From Phycisphaerales bacterium UBA4658 (GTDB lineage: Bacteria; Planctomycetota; Phycisphaerae; Phycisphaerales; UBA1924): 11,829 nt of DNA. The notes beneath the pieces were generated by a model. It saw only the letters and a list, made by a program, of their open reading frames with translations, searched no databases and had not been told where the DNA came from. Positions within the stretch are counted from its first letter, which is position 1. Every line of letters begins with the position of its first letter. The stretch spans positions 903-12,731 of the forward strand of contig DHLW01000008.1 of NCBI GenBank assembly GCA_002405485.1, in the 5' to 3' direction. Positions 6,366 through 11,829 of the stretch are shown here, piece by piece. The position numbers and the translations under genes are program-made.

Positions 6366-6401
6366 AGCGGGCGGGACCCTGACGCGCACATCAGGCCCGC
6401 T
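6366..6401. terminator. Hairpin between convergent genes (possible bidirectional terminator)
   Basis: AGCGGGC at 6366-6372 and GCCCGCT at 6395-6401 are exact complements, with an inner CTGA/TCAG pair extending the stem. It lies in the 133-bp gap between the plus-strand aspartate kinase and the minus-strand DUF6614-like gene. No clear T-run follows on either strand, so termination is inferred only from position and stem strength. A second weak pair, CCATC/GATGG, occurs near 6329-6349. Confidence 0.4.
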
Positions 6402-6429
6402 CGCTGTTCCCGCGCGCTCTACCTGATGG

Positions 6430-6780
6430 TCAGGCGCCCCGAGGCCCACGCTCCGGGTCGGGAAAGTCGCGATACAGCGCGGAGGTGAAGTCCGTCACGG
6501 CGGCATACACCGGGATGTGCAACCGCTCGACCTCGCCTGCGCGGGTGGCGACCACGCCGAACGCCGCGTCGAACTGCGCCAGATCGTGAAACTCCACGAC
6601 GCAATGGAACTCGCCGAGGGCTGCTGGCCCGAAGCCGAACTTGCGGCGAGACAGCCGCCACGACTCAACCTTGCCCTGGGCCTTGAGATGCCCGAGATAC
6701 GCGTCGACGGCCTTGGCAAACTCGACGTCCGCGGGCGGGCGCGTGTCGCGAAGGTTGAACCACATGTGGTACTGATTCAT
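6430..6780 (-). CDS. Small DUF6614-like conserved protein of unknown function
   Basis: A 116-residue protein beginning MNQYHMWFNLRD. The pattern HxWFNL, a helix with AYLGHLKAQGKVESWRLSRRKFGFGP (about 27-52), then GEFHCVVEFHDLAQFDAAF (about 56-74) and LYRDFPD near the end resembles, from memory, the DUF6614 family, small proteins with a predicted ferredoxin-like or dimeric alpha-beta-barrel fold. No function is established and no catalytic residue is evident. ATG at 6780 is chosen over an earlier in-frame start at 6843 because homology begins there; no strong Shine-Dalgarno is seen. It is soluble, with no signal peptide or membrane segment. It follows the TPR-YggX gene on the same strand after 92 bp. 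Confidence 0.8.
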   Translation of the reverse strand: MNQYHMWFNLRDTRPPADVEFAKAVDAYLGHLKAQGKVESWRLSRRKFGFGPAALGEFHCVVEFHDLAQFDAAFGVVATRAGEVERLHIPVYAAVTDFTSALYRDFPDPERGPRGA

Positions 6781-6872
6781 GGTGCTCGAGTCCGAGTGAA
6801 CGATGCGGAGACTCCGCCAAGCCGCCCCCGGAGATGCCTGCACGCCGGGATCGGTTCCGTGCGTCGGGCGAT

Positions 6873-7562
6873 TCAGTTTCGAGCTTGAGCGCCGAGCAGC
6901 TTCTCATGCAGCTCATCATCGATCCCCAGATACTCGCGCATGTGCTGGTCGTAGACGGCCTCGTCCTGCTCTCGCGACAGATCCAGCCGAAGCTCGTTGA
7001 TCACCTTCGTGCCCTGACCGATCCAGGCGTCAAAGGTCTCCTTGGCGATGTTCTCCTGGATCCACGCGCCCACGGGGCCCTTGAACGGCGGGCGGGTCAT
7101 CTTCGTGCCCGGTCGCCCGGTCCGCTGGCACACGAACGCGCCGGGAGGGATCGGTCCGTCGTACTTCTTCGGGGCGCCCCCGCTCGAGAGCAGGTCCACG
7201 TCCTTGCTCGCGCCCGGCTTCTTGGCGGCAACATGCGGCACCGGTCGCCCCAGCGTCGTCAGCAGGTCCGCCATCGCGTTCTTGGGCATCAGGTCGCCGC
7301 GCTCGGCGGCGATGGTGTATCCGCGCGTCGCGAGCTGTGCGGCCATGTCCACCTGTCCCACCTTGACAAAGCACTCCGCCGCGAGCTGGAACGCCTTGCT
7401 CATCTGCGGCGCAAGCTCTGTGCACCGCACGAAGCTCTGGGCGGCCTGGTCATGGCGACCGGCGTCCATCAGAGCCTTGCCGAGCGAGAAGTGGGCCATC
7501 TCGTTCTCGGGGTCGGCCTGGGCCATGTTCTGGAACTGGGCGATGCGCTTGTCGATGTCCAT
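6873..7562 (-). CDS. TPR protein fused to a YggX-like Fe(2+)-trafficking domain
   Basis: YggX is a small cytosolic protein (about 90 residues in E. coli) linked to iron handling and protection of Fe-S clusters from oxidants. Seen in 229 residues: two tetratricopeptide-like helical hairpins at about 20-53 (LGKALMDAGRHDQAAQSF pattern) and 54-87, a charged/glycine linker at 105-140, then a YggX-like C-terminal half at 142-214. That half keeps the FxC...R start (F143, C145, R147), G..I...I.KE....W (G165-W180), the TKVINE core (185-190) and the closing RLDLSREQDEAVYDQHMREYL. The single cysteine corresponds to the functionally important YggX Cys7. The TPR half is extra compared with the proteobacterial protein and suggests a protein partner. 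An upstream terminator separates it from the lipoprotein gene. Confidence 0.85.
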   Translation of the reverse strand: MDIDKRIAQFQNMAQADPENEMAHFSLGKALMDAGRHDQAAQSFVRCTELAPQMSKAFQLAAECFVKVGQVDMAAQLATRGYTIAAERGDLMPKNAMADLLTTLGRPVPHVAAKKPGASKDVDLLSSGGAPKKYDGPIPPGAFVCQRTGRPGTKMTRPPFKGPVGAWIQENIAKETFDAWIGQGTKVINELRLDLSREQDEAVYDQHMREYLGIDDELHEKLLGAQARN

Positions 7563-7597
7563 TGCCCAACGATATTCAAAGCGATCTGGCGAGGACC

Positions 7598-7635
7598 AAA
7601 AAAGACAACAGCCCGCCGAGTGATCGGCGGGCTGT
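7598..7635 (-). terminator. Intrinsic terminator of the Cys-rich lipoprotein gene
   Basis: A perfect 12-bp stem, ACAGCCCGCCGA (7608-7619) with TCGGCGGGCTGT (7624-7635) and a 4-base loop. Read on the minus strand it is followed by TTGTCTTTTTT, the complement of the A-run at 7598-7603. GC-rich stem plus U-tract is the classic Rho-independent form. It lies about 45 bp downstream of the lipoprotein stop and 36 bp before the TPR-YggX start. Confidence 0.88.
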
Positions 7636-7650
7636 CAATGTCGGACTGTC

Positions 7651-7674
7651 CAACGCGATCAACCGATCGCGTTG
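7651..7674 (-). terminator. Second hairpin just after the lipoprotein stop codon
   Basis: CAACGCGATC (7651-7660) and GATCGCGTTG (7665-7674) form a perfect 10-bp stem with an AACC loop, extendable by GTC/GAC across a small mismatch. It starts 6 bp after the lipoprotein stop and precedes the main terminator by 15 bp. Without a T-run of its own it may act as a 3' stabilising or backup structure for a short abundant mRNA. Confidence 0.5.
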
Positions 7675-7680
7675 AGCGAC

Positions 7681-7920
7681 TCAGTTCTGGGCAGCGCCGC
7701 AGGACTTCTTCGCACCGCAGGACTTGGCGCAGGAGGACTTGTCAGCGCAGGACGCCTTGTCGGCGCAGCTCTTGCCGGCCGGGGCCGCGGTGGCCTCCAT
7801 CTTGACGTTGGCCTTGTCCTTGCAGCTGCCGCAGCAGCCCTCGTTCTTGCTGCAGCCACCGAGCATGGCAGCGGCGGCGACGCAACAGGCCAGACCGAAT
7901 CCAAAGCTGAACTTGCGCAT
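7681..7920 (-). CDS. Small cysteine-rich lipoprotein
   Basis: A 79-residue protein. Seen: MRK start, hydrophobic signal at about 4-20, and lipobox M-L-G-G-C23, so it should be lipidated on C23 by the Lgt/Lsp pathway and membrane-anchored. The mature 57 residues hold nine cysteines: C23, C29, C30, C33, C52, C58, C64, C68 and C74, the last five spaced 6, 6, 4 and 6 apart in an Ala/Lys/Ser/Asp background with CADK and KSC units repeated. There are no aromatic residues or histidines in the mature part. GGAG lies 9 bases before the ATG at 7920. A metal-binding or thiol-rich surface role is inferred from composition only; a low-complexity structural lipoprotein is the alternative. No known family is recognised. 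Confidence 0.82.
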   Translation of the reverse strand: MRKFSFGFGLACCVAAAAMLGGCSKNEGCCGSCKDKANVKMEATAAPAGKSCADKASCADKSSCAKSCGAKKSCGAAQN

Positions 7921-8307
7921 GATCACGTTCTCCGAAAAAGGGGTGTTGGTGAGATCAATGGTACCCGGCATGGATCCGCCGAGTTGCATTCCGGAGTTCG
8001 ACAGATGTCGATCTCGGGTTTGAGAGTACCTCGTATTCCCACCAAGTTCCAGCAAATCGCTCGGTCCCCCTCCCCACGATCAGCCATGAAAAAACGGCAC
8101 AAATGACTTTATCGGATCGGCCCGGGCAATTCCCGAAGGCCCGCTGCAACTCCCGCATCGAGCGTCAGAAAGACCCCTGCCCAGACCCTCGACTCTTCTT
8201 GGAATCGGTACTATCCGTCCCGATCGCCAAGTGCGCTGGGCGCATTCATGGTCGTTGGGGCGGCCAGGAGACGCACGCCAACTTCCCCTCTTCCCGCGGA
8301 GCGATTC
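7921..8307. other. Divergent intergenic region, 387 bp, no convincing gene
   Basis: It separates the minus-strand lipoprotein gene from the plus-strand ABC operon and should carry both promoters, but no good -35/-10 pair was found on either strand. A 12-bp palindrome CGACAGATGTCG at 7999-8010 is the only regular operator-like element. Short open frames here lack domain-like composition or a Shine-Dalgarno. Confidence 0.4.
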
Positions 8308-9330
8308 ATGCCGGAAGCTATCGAGATTCAGGGGCTTACCAAGACCTTCGGGAGCAAGATCGCCGTCGATCACCTCGACCTGACGGTACCGACCGGGTCG
8401 CTGTGCGGATTTATCGGACCCAATGGTGCAGGGAAAACCACGACGATTCGGATGATCATGTCGATCATCTTTCCGGACTCGGGAGAACTCCGGGTCTTGG
8501 GGCGGACATCTGCCGTTGAGAGCAAGGACCGGATCGGCTACCTCCCGGAGGAGCGGGGGGTGTACAAAAAGATGAAGGTCGGGGCCTTTTTGGCGTACGT
8601 TGCCAAGCTCAAGGGTGTGGACGCCGGGGTGGCTCGGCAGAAGACCATGGCCTGGATCGACAAGGTCGGGCTGCACGACCAGCTCAAGGACGTGCACAAG
8701 AAGAAGTGCGAGGAACTCTCCAAGGGGATGCAGCAGAAGGTGCAGTTCATCGCCGCGGTGGTGCACGAGCCGGACCTGCTGATCCTGGACGAGGTGTTCA
8801 CCGGGCTGGACCCTGTGAACCGTCGGCTGATGCGAGGCTTGATCGACGAGCAGCACAAGCGGGGGTGCACGATCGTCTTCTCGACGCACGCGATGTACGA
8901 GGCCGAGCAGTTGTGCCAGCGGGTGTTCATGATCCACCAAGGAGTCAAGGTGCTCGATGACACGCTGAGCGGGATCCGGGCGAAGTTTGATCCGCGGACG
9001 ATCATCGTGGAACCGATGGACGCGGAGATCGGCGGGAGCGAGAGCGGGGTGGCGACGCTCGAAGCGTTGCGGTCGGTGCGTGGCATTCGGAACGTCGAGG
9101 CGGTGGAGGATCGGCAGGGGGTCGTGACTGAGTATCTGCTCACGATGGAGGAGCGATGCTCGCCGCGGGAGGTGATTCCGGAGATTGCGCGCGTTGCGGG
9201 GATGCGCAGGGTGGAGCTGAAGAAGGTGAGTCTGGACGACGTGTTCATCGATCTGGTGACGCGGAGCGGGGATACCAGCGTGAAGCGCGAGGACCTGCGG
9301 ATGAACGCGGAGGAGGCGGCGCATGTCTAA
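8308..9330 (+). CDS. ABC transporter ATP-binding protein, NatA-like
   Basis: ATPase subunit of an ABC-2 type exporter. Seen in 340 residues: Walker A GPNGAGKTT at 37-45, signature ELSKGMQQKVQF around 136-147 (LSKGM, as in NatA-type proteins, instead of LSGGQ), Walker B LLILDE at 157-162 followed by VFTGLDPVN, and the switch histidine H194. A C-terminal region of about 100 residues follows the ATPase core, as in the DUF4162-bearing NatA group. The ATG at 8308 is preceded by GGAG with a 6-base gap; an in-frame upstream ATG at 8248 would add a non-conserved leader and is not used. The stop overlaps the permease start by 8 bases. Substrate unknown; sodium export is known only for some NatAB members. 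Confidence 0.93.
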   Translation: MPEAIEIQGLTKTFGSKIAVDHLDLTVPTGSLCGFIGPNGAGKTTTIRMIMSIIFPDSGELRVLGRTSAVESKDRIGYLPEERGVYKKMKVGAFLAYVAKLKGVDAGVARQKTMAWIDKVGLHDQLKDVHKKKCEELSKGMQQKVQFIAAVVHEPDLLILDEVFTGLDPVNRRLMRGLIDEQHKRGCTIVFSTHAMYEAEQLCQRVFMIHQGVKVLDDTLSGIRAKFDPRTIIVEPMDAEIGGSESGVATLEALRSVRGIRNVEAVEDRQGVVTEYLLTMEERCSPREVIPEIARVAGMRRVELKKVSLDDVFIDLVTRSGDTSVKREDLRMNAEEAAHV

Positions 9331-10762
9331 GACCCTGTTGGTCGCGGGCCGCGAGTTCACATCGACGGTCTTCACCAAAGGGTTCATCATCGGCATCGTG
9401 CTGACGCCGGTGATGATCCTGATCGTGGCGGGGGCGATCGCGGCGACGCAGCTCCTCAAGGGCCCGACGCCCGCGGGCACCGTCGCGGTCATCGATCGCA
9501 CGGGCAAGGTCGGTCCGCTGATCCAGCAGCGATTCAGCAAGGAGGCGATCGACAAGGAAGTGCAGGCGCTGAAGGAAAAGGCCGAGCGAGCCGTGGAACA
9601 GCTCGCCGGGCCCGCGGCTCAGCAGGGCCAGGGCAAGGTGGCGATGAGCTTTGGCCAGCAGCAACTGGAGAACCAGGTGCGTGCGCTCGAGAGCGTGCGC
9701 GTGGAGGTGCTGCCGAGTGATACCGACGAGGCGGCGGCGAAGGAGCCGCTCAAGAGCTACGACGTGGCGCAGGCCCGCGACGGGAGCGAGGCCGGCAAGG
9801 CCCAGCGCATGCTTGTCGCGGTGATCGACAAGGGCGTGCTGGAACGCAACGAGCGCGGCGAGTACTCGACCTACGGCATCTTCACGGCCGCCAAGCTCGA
9901 CCCGGAGGTCAAGTCGCGGATCGAGAGCAAAATCGACAAGGCGATTGTCGACGCCCGCGTCGCGGGCGATCCGCGCGCGTCGGCGGGCAAGCTCACCGCC
10001 GAGGACCTGCGGGCGCTGCTTGCCAGCCCGATCAGCGATACCAAGTCGGTCACGAAGGAGGGGATCAAGAGATCCTCGGGCGGGCTGAAGGTCATGCTGC
10101 CCATGGCCTTCATGCTGCTCCTGCTCATGAGCGTGATGACCGGCGGGCAGTACCTGCTGACGACGACGATCGAGGAAAAATCCAGCCGCGTGATGGAGGT
10201 GCTGCTCAGCGCGGTCTCGCCGATGCAGCTCATGGTCGGCAAGATCCTGGGGCAGATGTGCGTCGGGCTTTTGATCCTGACGCTGTACTCGGGCATGGGC
10301 ATCGTGTCGCTGATCGCCTTCAGTCTGGCGCACGAGCTGAGCGTGATGCTGATCGTGTACCTGTTCGTGTTCTTCCTGATCGCGTTCTTCGTCATCGCGA
10401 GCATGATGGCGGCGGCGGGGAGCGCGGTGAGCGAACTGCGCGAGGCCCAGACGCTCATGACCCCCATCATGATGATCGTGATGGTGCCCTGGCTGCTCTG
10501 GCTCCCGATCAGCCGGGCGCCGAACTCCATGTTCTCCGTGATCATGAGCTTTGTACCGGGGATCAATCCATTCGTGATGATGATCCGGCTCTCCAGCACC
10601 GAGCCGCCCCCGACGTGGCAGGTGATCGTGGCCATCGCCATCGGCGTCGCCACCGCGGTCATCTGCGCATGGGCCGCCGCGAAGATCTTCCGGATCGGGG
10701 TGCTCATGTACGGCAAGCCGCCCGACTGGCGCACGCTCATCCGCTGGGTGCGGATGGCGTGA
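9323..10762 (+). CDS. ABC-2 type transporter permease, NatB-like
   Basis: Membrane partner of the preceding ATPase. Seen in 479 residues: one N-terminal membrane helix at about 20-43, a large extracytoplasmic domain at about 44-255 that includes a charged, coiled-coil-prone stretch (70-125), then a membrane region with about five to six helices: 256-275, 312-335, 340-364, 378-396, 403-420 and 433-455. The motif TIEEKSSRVMEVLLSAVSP at 282-300 marks the NatB/ABC-2 cytosolic coupling region. It starts inside the end of the ATPase gene and its stop overlaps the next start codon (GTGA), so the three genes are almost certainly one operon with coupled translation. Confidence 0.92.
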   Translation: MSKTLLVAGREFTSTVFTKGFIIGIVLTPVMILIVAGAIAATQLLKGPTPAGTVAVIDRTGKVGPLIQQRFSKEAIDKEVQALKEKAERAVEQLAGPAAQQGQGKVAMSFGQQQLENQVRALESVRVEVLPSDTDEAAAKEPLKSYDVAQARDGSEAGKAQRMLVAVIDKGVLERNERGEYSTYGIFTAAKLDPEVKSRIESKIDKAIVDARVAGDPRASAGKLTAEDLRALLASPISDTKSVTKEGIKRSSGGLKVMLPMAFMLLLLMSVMTGGQYLLTTTIEEKSSRVMEVLLSAVSPMQLMVGKILGQMCVGLLILTLYSGMGIVSLIAFSLAHELSVMLIVYLFVFFLIAFFVIASMMAAAGSAVSELREAQTLMTPIMMIVMVPWLLWLPISRAPNSMFSVIMSFVPGINPFVMMIRLSSTEPPPTWQVIVAIAIGVATAVICAWAAAKIFRIGVLMYGKPPDWRTLIRWVRMA

Positions 10763-11652
10763 GCACGCGACCGCTCGACAAGCACGACCTGTACGAGCTC
10801 TGTGCCCAGAGCCCGATGCGCGACGCGCGCCTGATCCGGTCCATCCTCGACGCCGGTCGGCGGGCCGGCGCGTCCGCCGCGGTGCTCGGCGAGGACTTCT
10901 GCGGCTCCGCCGCGCTCTCCGAGGCGTGGTGCCAGTTGCACCCGAAGGGTCGGGCGATCGCCGTGGACATCGATCCCGAGGCGCTCAAGGCCGCCCGCCT
11001 GCGCGGGCGCGAGCACGCTCGGCTGACGCTCGTCCGCGGCGACGCCTCGAGGCAGACGTCGCGCGTCGACGCGATCGCCGTGCTGAACTTCTCGATCTGC
11101 GAGTGGCACACCAGAGCCGCGCTCGTCAGATATCTGCGATCCGCCCGTGCCCGCCTGAATCCCGGCGGCATGATCGTCTGCGATCTCTACGGCGGTTCGG
11201 ACGCGTTCAGCACGGGAATGATCGACCAGACGCTCCGTCTGCCCAGGCCGCCCCTGGAGCCGCACCCGCTTGCGCATCTCGTGCGGGGTCTCAAGGTCGT
11301 GTACTCGTGGGAGCAGCGACGGGCCGACCCGTTCTCCGGCCGGGTCGTGAACGCCATGCACTTTGACGCGCGACCATCCTCCTCGCGGCGCGGCGGAACG
11401 CCGGGGCTCGCGATCATCGACGCGTTCGTCTACGACTGGCGGCTGTGGTCCGTGCCCGAGCTTCAAGAGGCGATGCTGGAGGCGGGCTTCGCGACCACGG
11501 AGGTCTATCCGCGGATGCCCGACGCCGTCGATTCCGAGGGACGCGTGTACGTCGCGCCGGTCGAGGACCCCGCGTCGATCGCCGACGGGTACAACGTGTT
11601 CGTGGTCGGTCGGCGGGAGCGCCGCTCGACCGCTCGCGGCCACGCGCGCTGA
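10759..11652 (+). CDS. Class I SAM-dependent methyltransferase
   Basis: A 297-residue protein read from a GTG that overlaps the permease stop by four bases. Seen: motif I-like LGEDFCGSAALSEAW at 43-57 (the EDFCG glycine loop), acidic VDIDPEAL at 69-76 binding the SAM ribose, RGDAS at 93-97, LNFSICEWHT at 109-118 (motif IV region), LNPGGMIVCDLYGG at 133-146 (motif VI) and a C-terminal YDWRLWSVPELQEAMLEAGF at 225-244. The EDFCG...YDWRLW pattern marks a conserved but poorly characterised methyltransferase group; substrate unknown. Why it is in an operon with an ABC exporter is not evident; modification of the exported compound or of a transporter partner is speculative. Confidence 0.88.
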   Translation: MSTRPLDKHDLYELCAQSPMRDARLIRSILDAGRRAGASAAVLGEDFCGSAALSEAWCQLHPKGRAIAVDIDPEALKAARLRGREHARLTLVRGDASRQTSRVDAIAVLNFSICEWHTRAALVRYLRSARARLNPGGMIVCDLYGGSDAFSTGMIDQTLRLPRPPLEPHPLAHLVRGLKVVYSWEQRRADPFSGRVVNAMHFDARPSSSRRGGTPGLAIIDAFVYDWRLWSVPELQEAMLEAGFATTEVYPRMPDAVDSEGRVYVAPVEDPASIADGYNVFVVGRRERRSTARGHAR

Positions 11653-11686
11653 CGCCGCGTCGGCCCGATTGACTCGGGGAAGCACG

Positions 11687-11712
11687 GCGGCCCCGGTGTG
11701 TGCCGGGGCCGC
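11687..11712 (+). terminator. Strong hairpin at the end of the ABC-methyltransferase operon
   Basis: GCGGCCCCGG (11687-11696) and CCGGGGCCGC (11703-11712) form a perfect 10-bp GC stem with a TGTGTG loop, 34 bp after the methyltransferase stop. Convergent transcription from the right makes a bidirectional terminator likely. There is no T-run on either side, so it would be a non-canonical terminator. A weaker 5-bp hairpin (11744-11758) follows. Confidence 0.6.
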
Positions 11713-11771
11713 TCGTAAGCATGCATCATGAGATGTCGAAGGACCGGTTCATGACCGGCCCGAGCCCCGGC

Positions 11772-11829
11772 TCACGGGCAGCCGGCGAACCAGGCGTTCA
11801 GGAACGCGAAGATGTCCTGCACGTCCACG
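11772..11829 (-). CDS. C-terminal end of a secreted protein with a planctomycete dockerin-like tail (partial)
   Basis: Reading in from the right edge, the minus strand encodes VDVQDIFAFLNAWFAGCP and a TGA stop at 11772-11774. The VDVQDIFAFLNAWF pattern is the second half of a dockerin/EF-hand-like repeat (calcium-loop aspartates followed by an FLxxW helix), and a GC-P finish is typical of many C-terminal anchoring tails in planctomycetes (named 'GC-type dockerin' in annotation, from memory). The rest of the protein lies outside the window. It converges on the methyltransferase operon. The match is short, but the pattern is very characteristic. Confidence 0.8.
   Translation of the reverse strand, partial: VDVQDIFAFLNAWFAGCP

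Noticed and set aside
7608..7641. TTGACA on the minus strand at the terminator (7632-7637)
   Set aside because: It is part of the perfect terminator stem and has no -10-like element at proper spacing, so it is not taken as a promoter of the TPR-YggX gene.
7999..8010. Palindrome CGACAGATGTCG as a specific regulator operator
   Set aside because: Twelve-base palindromes are easily found by chance, no matching regulator gene is near and no promoter could be placed around it.
8080..9555. Long minus-strand open frame of about 490 codons
   Set aside because: It is antisense to the ABC ATPase gene, rich in His/Arg/Pro/Leu with no recognisable domain, and arises from the codon bias of the plus-strand gene in high-GC DNA.
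9871..11685. Very long minus-strand open frame of about 600 codons
   Set aside because: It is antisense to the permease and methyltransferase genes, both of which have clear motifs and overlapping starts and stops; the composition is shadow-like.

Overview
The window looks like a chromosomal segment from a high-GC planctomycete, most likely of the Phycisphaerae/Phycisphaerales type. The clues are the base composition, a C-terminal peptide at the right edge that matches the dockerin-like tails of planctomycete secreted proteins (DVQDIFAFLNAW...GC), a tetratricopeptide/YggX fusion of a kind I associate with planctomycetes, and many short leader-bearing secreted proteins. No tRNA, rRNA, CRISPR array, transposase or phage gene is visible. 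Taxonomy is inference from style, not a search result.

Left block (1-2832, all minus strand), in transcription order: a membrane-anchored 3D-domain protein (putative peptidoglycan-active enzyme), a purine/pyrimidine-biased 8/16-bp tandem repeat, thiL (thiamine-monophosphate kinase), tsaE (tRNA t6A synthesis ATPase) carrying an extra C-terminal YacG-like domain that has lost most of its zinc ligands, and the signal peptide of a secreted protein that runs off the left edge. A 380-bp divergent intergenic region with a perfect palindrome separates this from the next block.

Sulfur/methionine block (3214-6296, plus strand): a TauE/SafE-type permease, then a strong sigma70-like promoter, a SAM-I/SAM-IV clan riboswitch, a hairpin that holds the Shine-Dalgarno in its loop and the start codon in its stem, a Cys/Met-metabolism PLP enzyme, and an overlapping aspartate kinase that has only the catalytic domain and no ACT domains. 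The logic appears to be control of the entry step (aspartate kinase) and the sulfur-incorporation step of methionine synthesis by SAM at the RNA level, in place of allosteric feedback on the kinase.

Middle block (6430-7920, minus strand): a small DUF6614-like protein, a TPR plus YggX (Fe(2+)-trafficking) fusion, two strong tandem hairpins (one a canonical intrinsic terminator), and a small cysteine-rich lipoprotein.

Right block (8308-11652, plus strand): a tightly overlapping operon of a NatA-like ABC ATPase, a NatB-like ABC-2 permease and a class I SAM-dependent methyltransferase, closed by a strong hairpin. It converges on the dockerin-like C-terminal end of a minus-strand secreted protein cut by the window edge.
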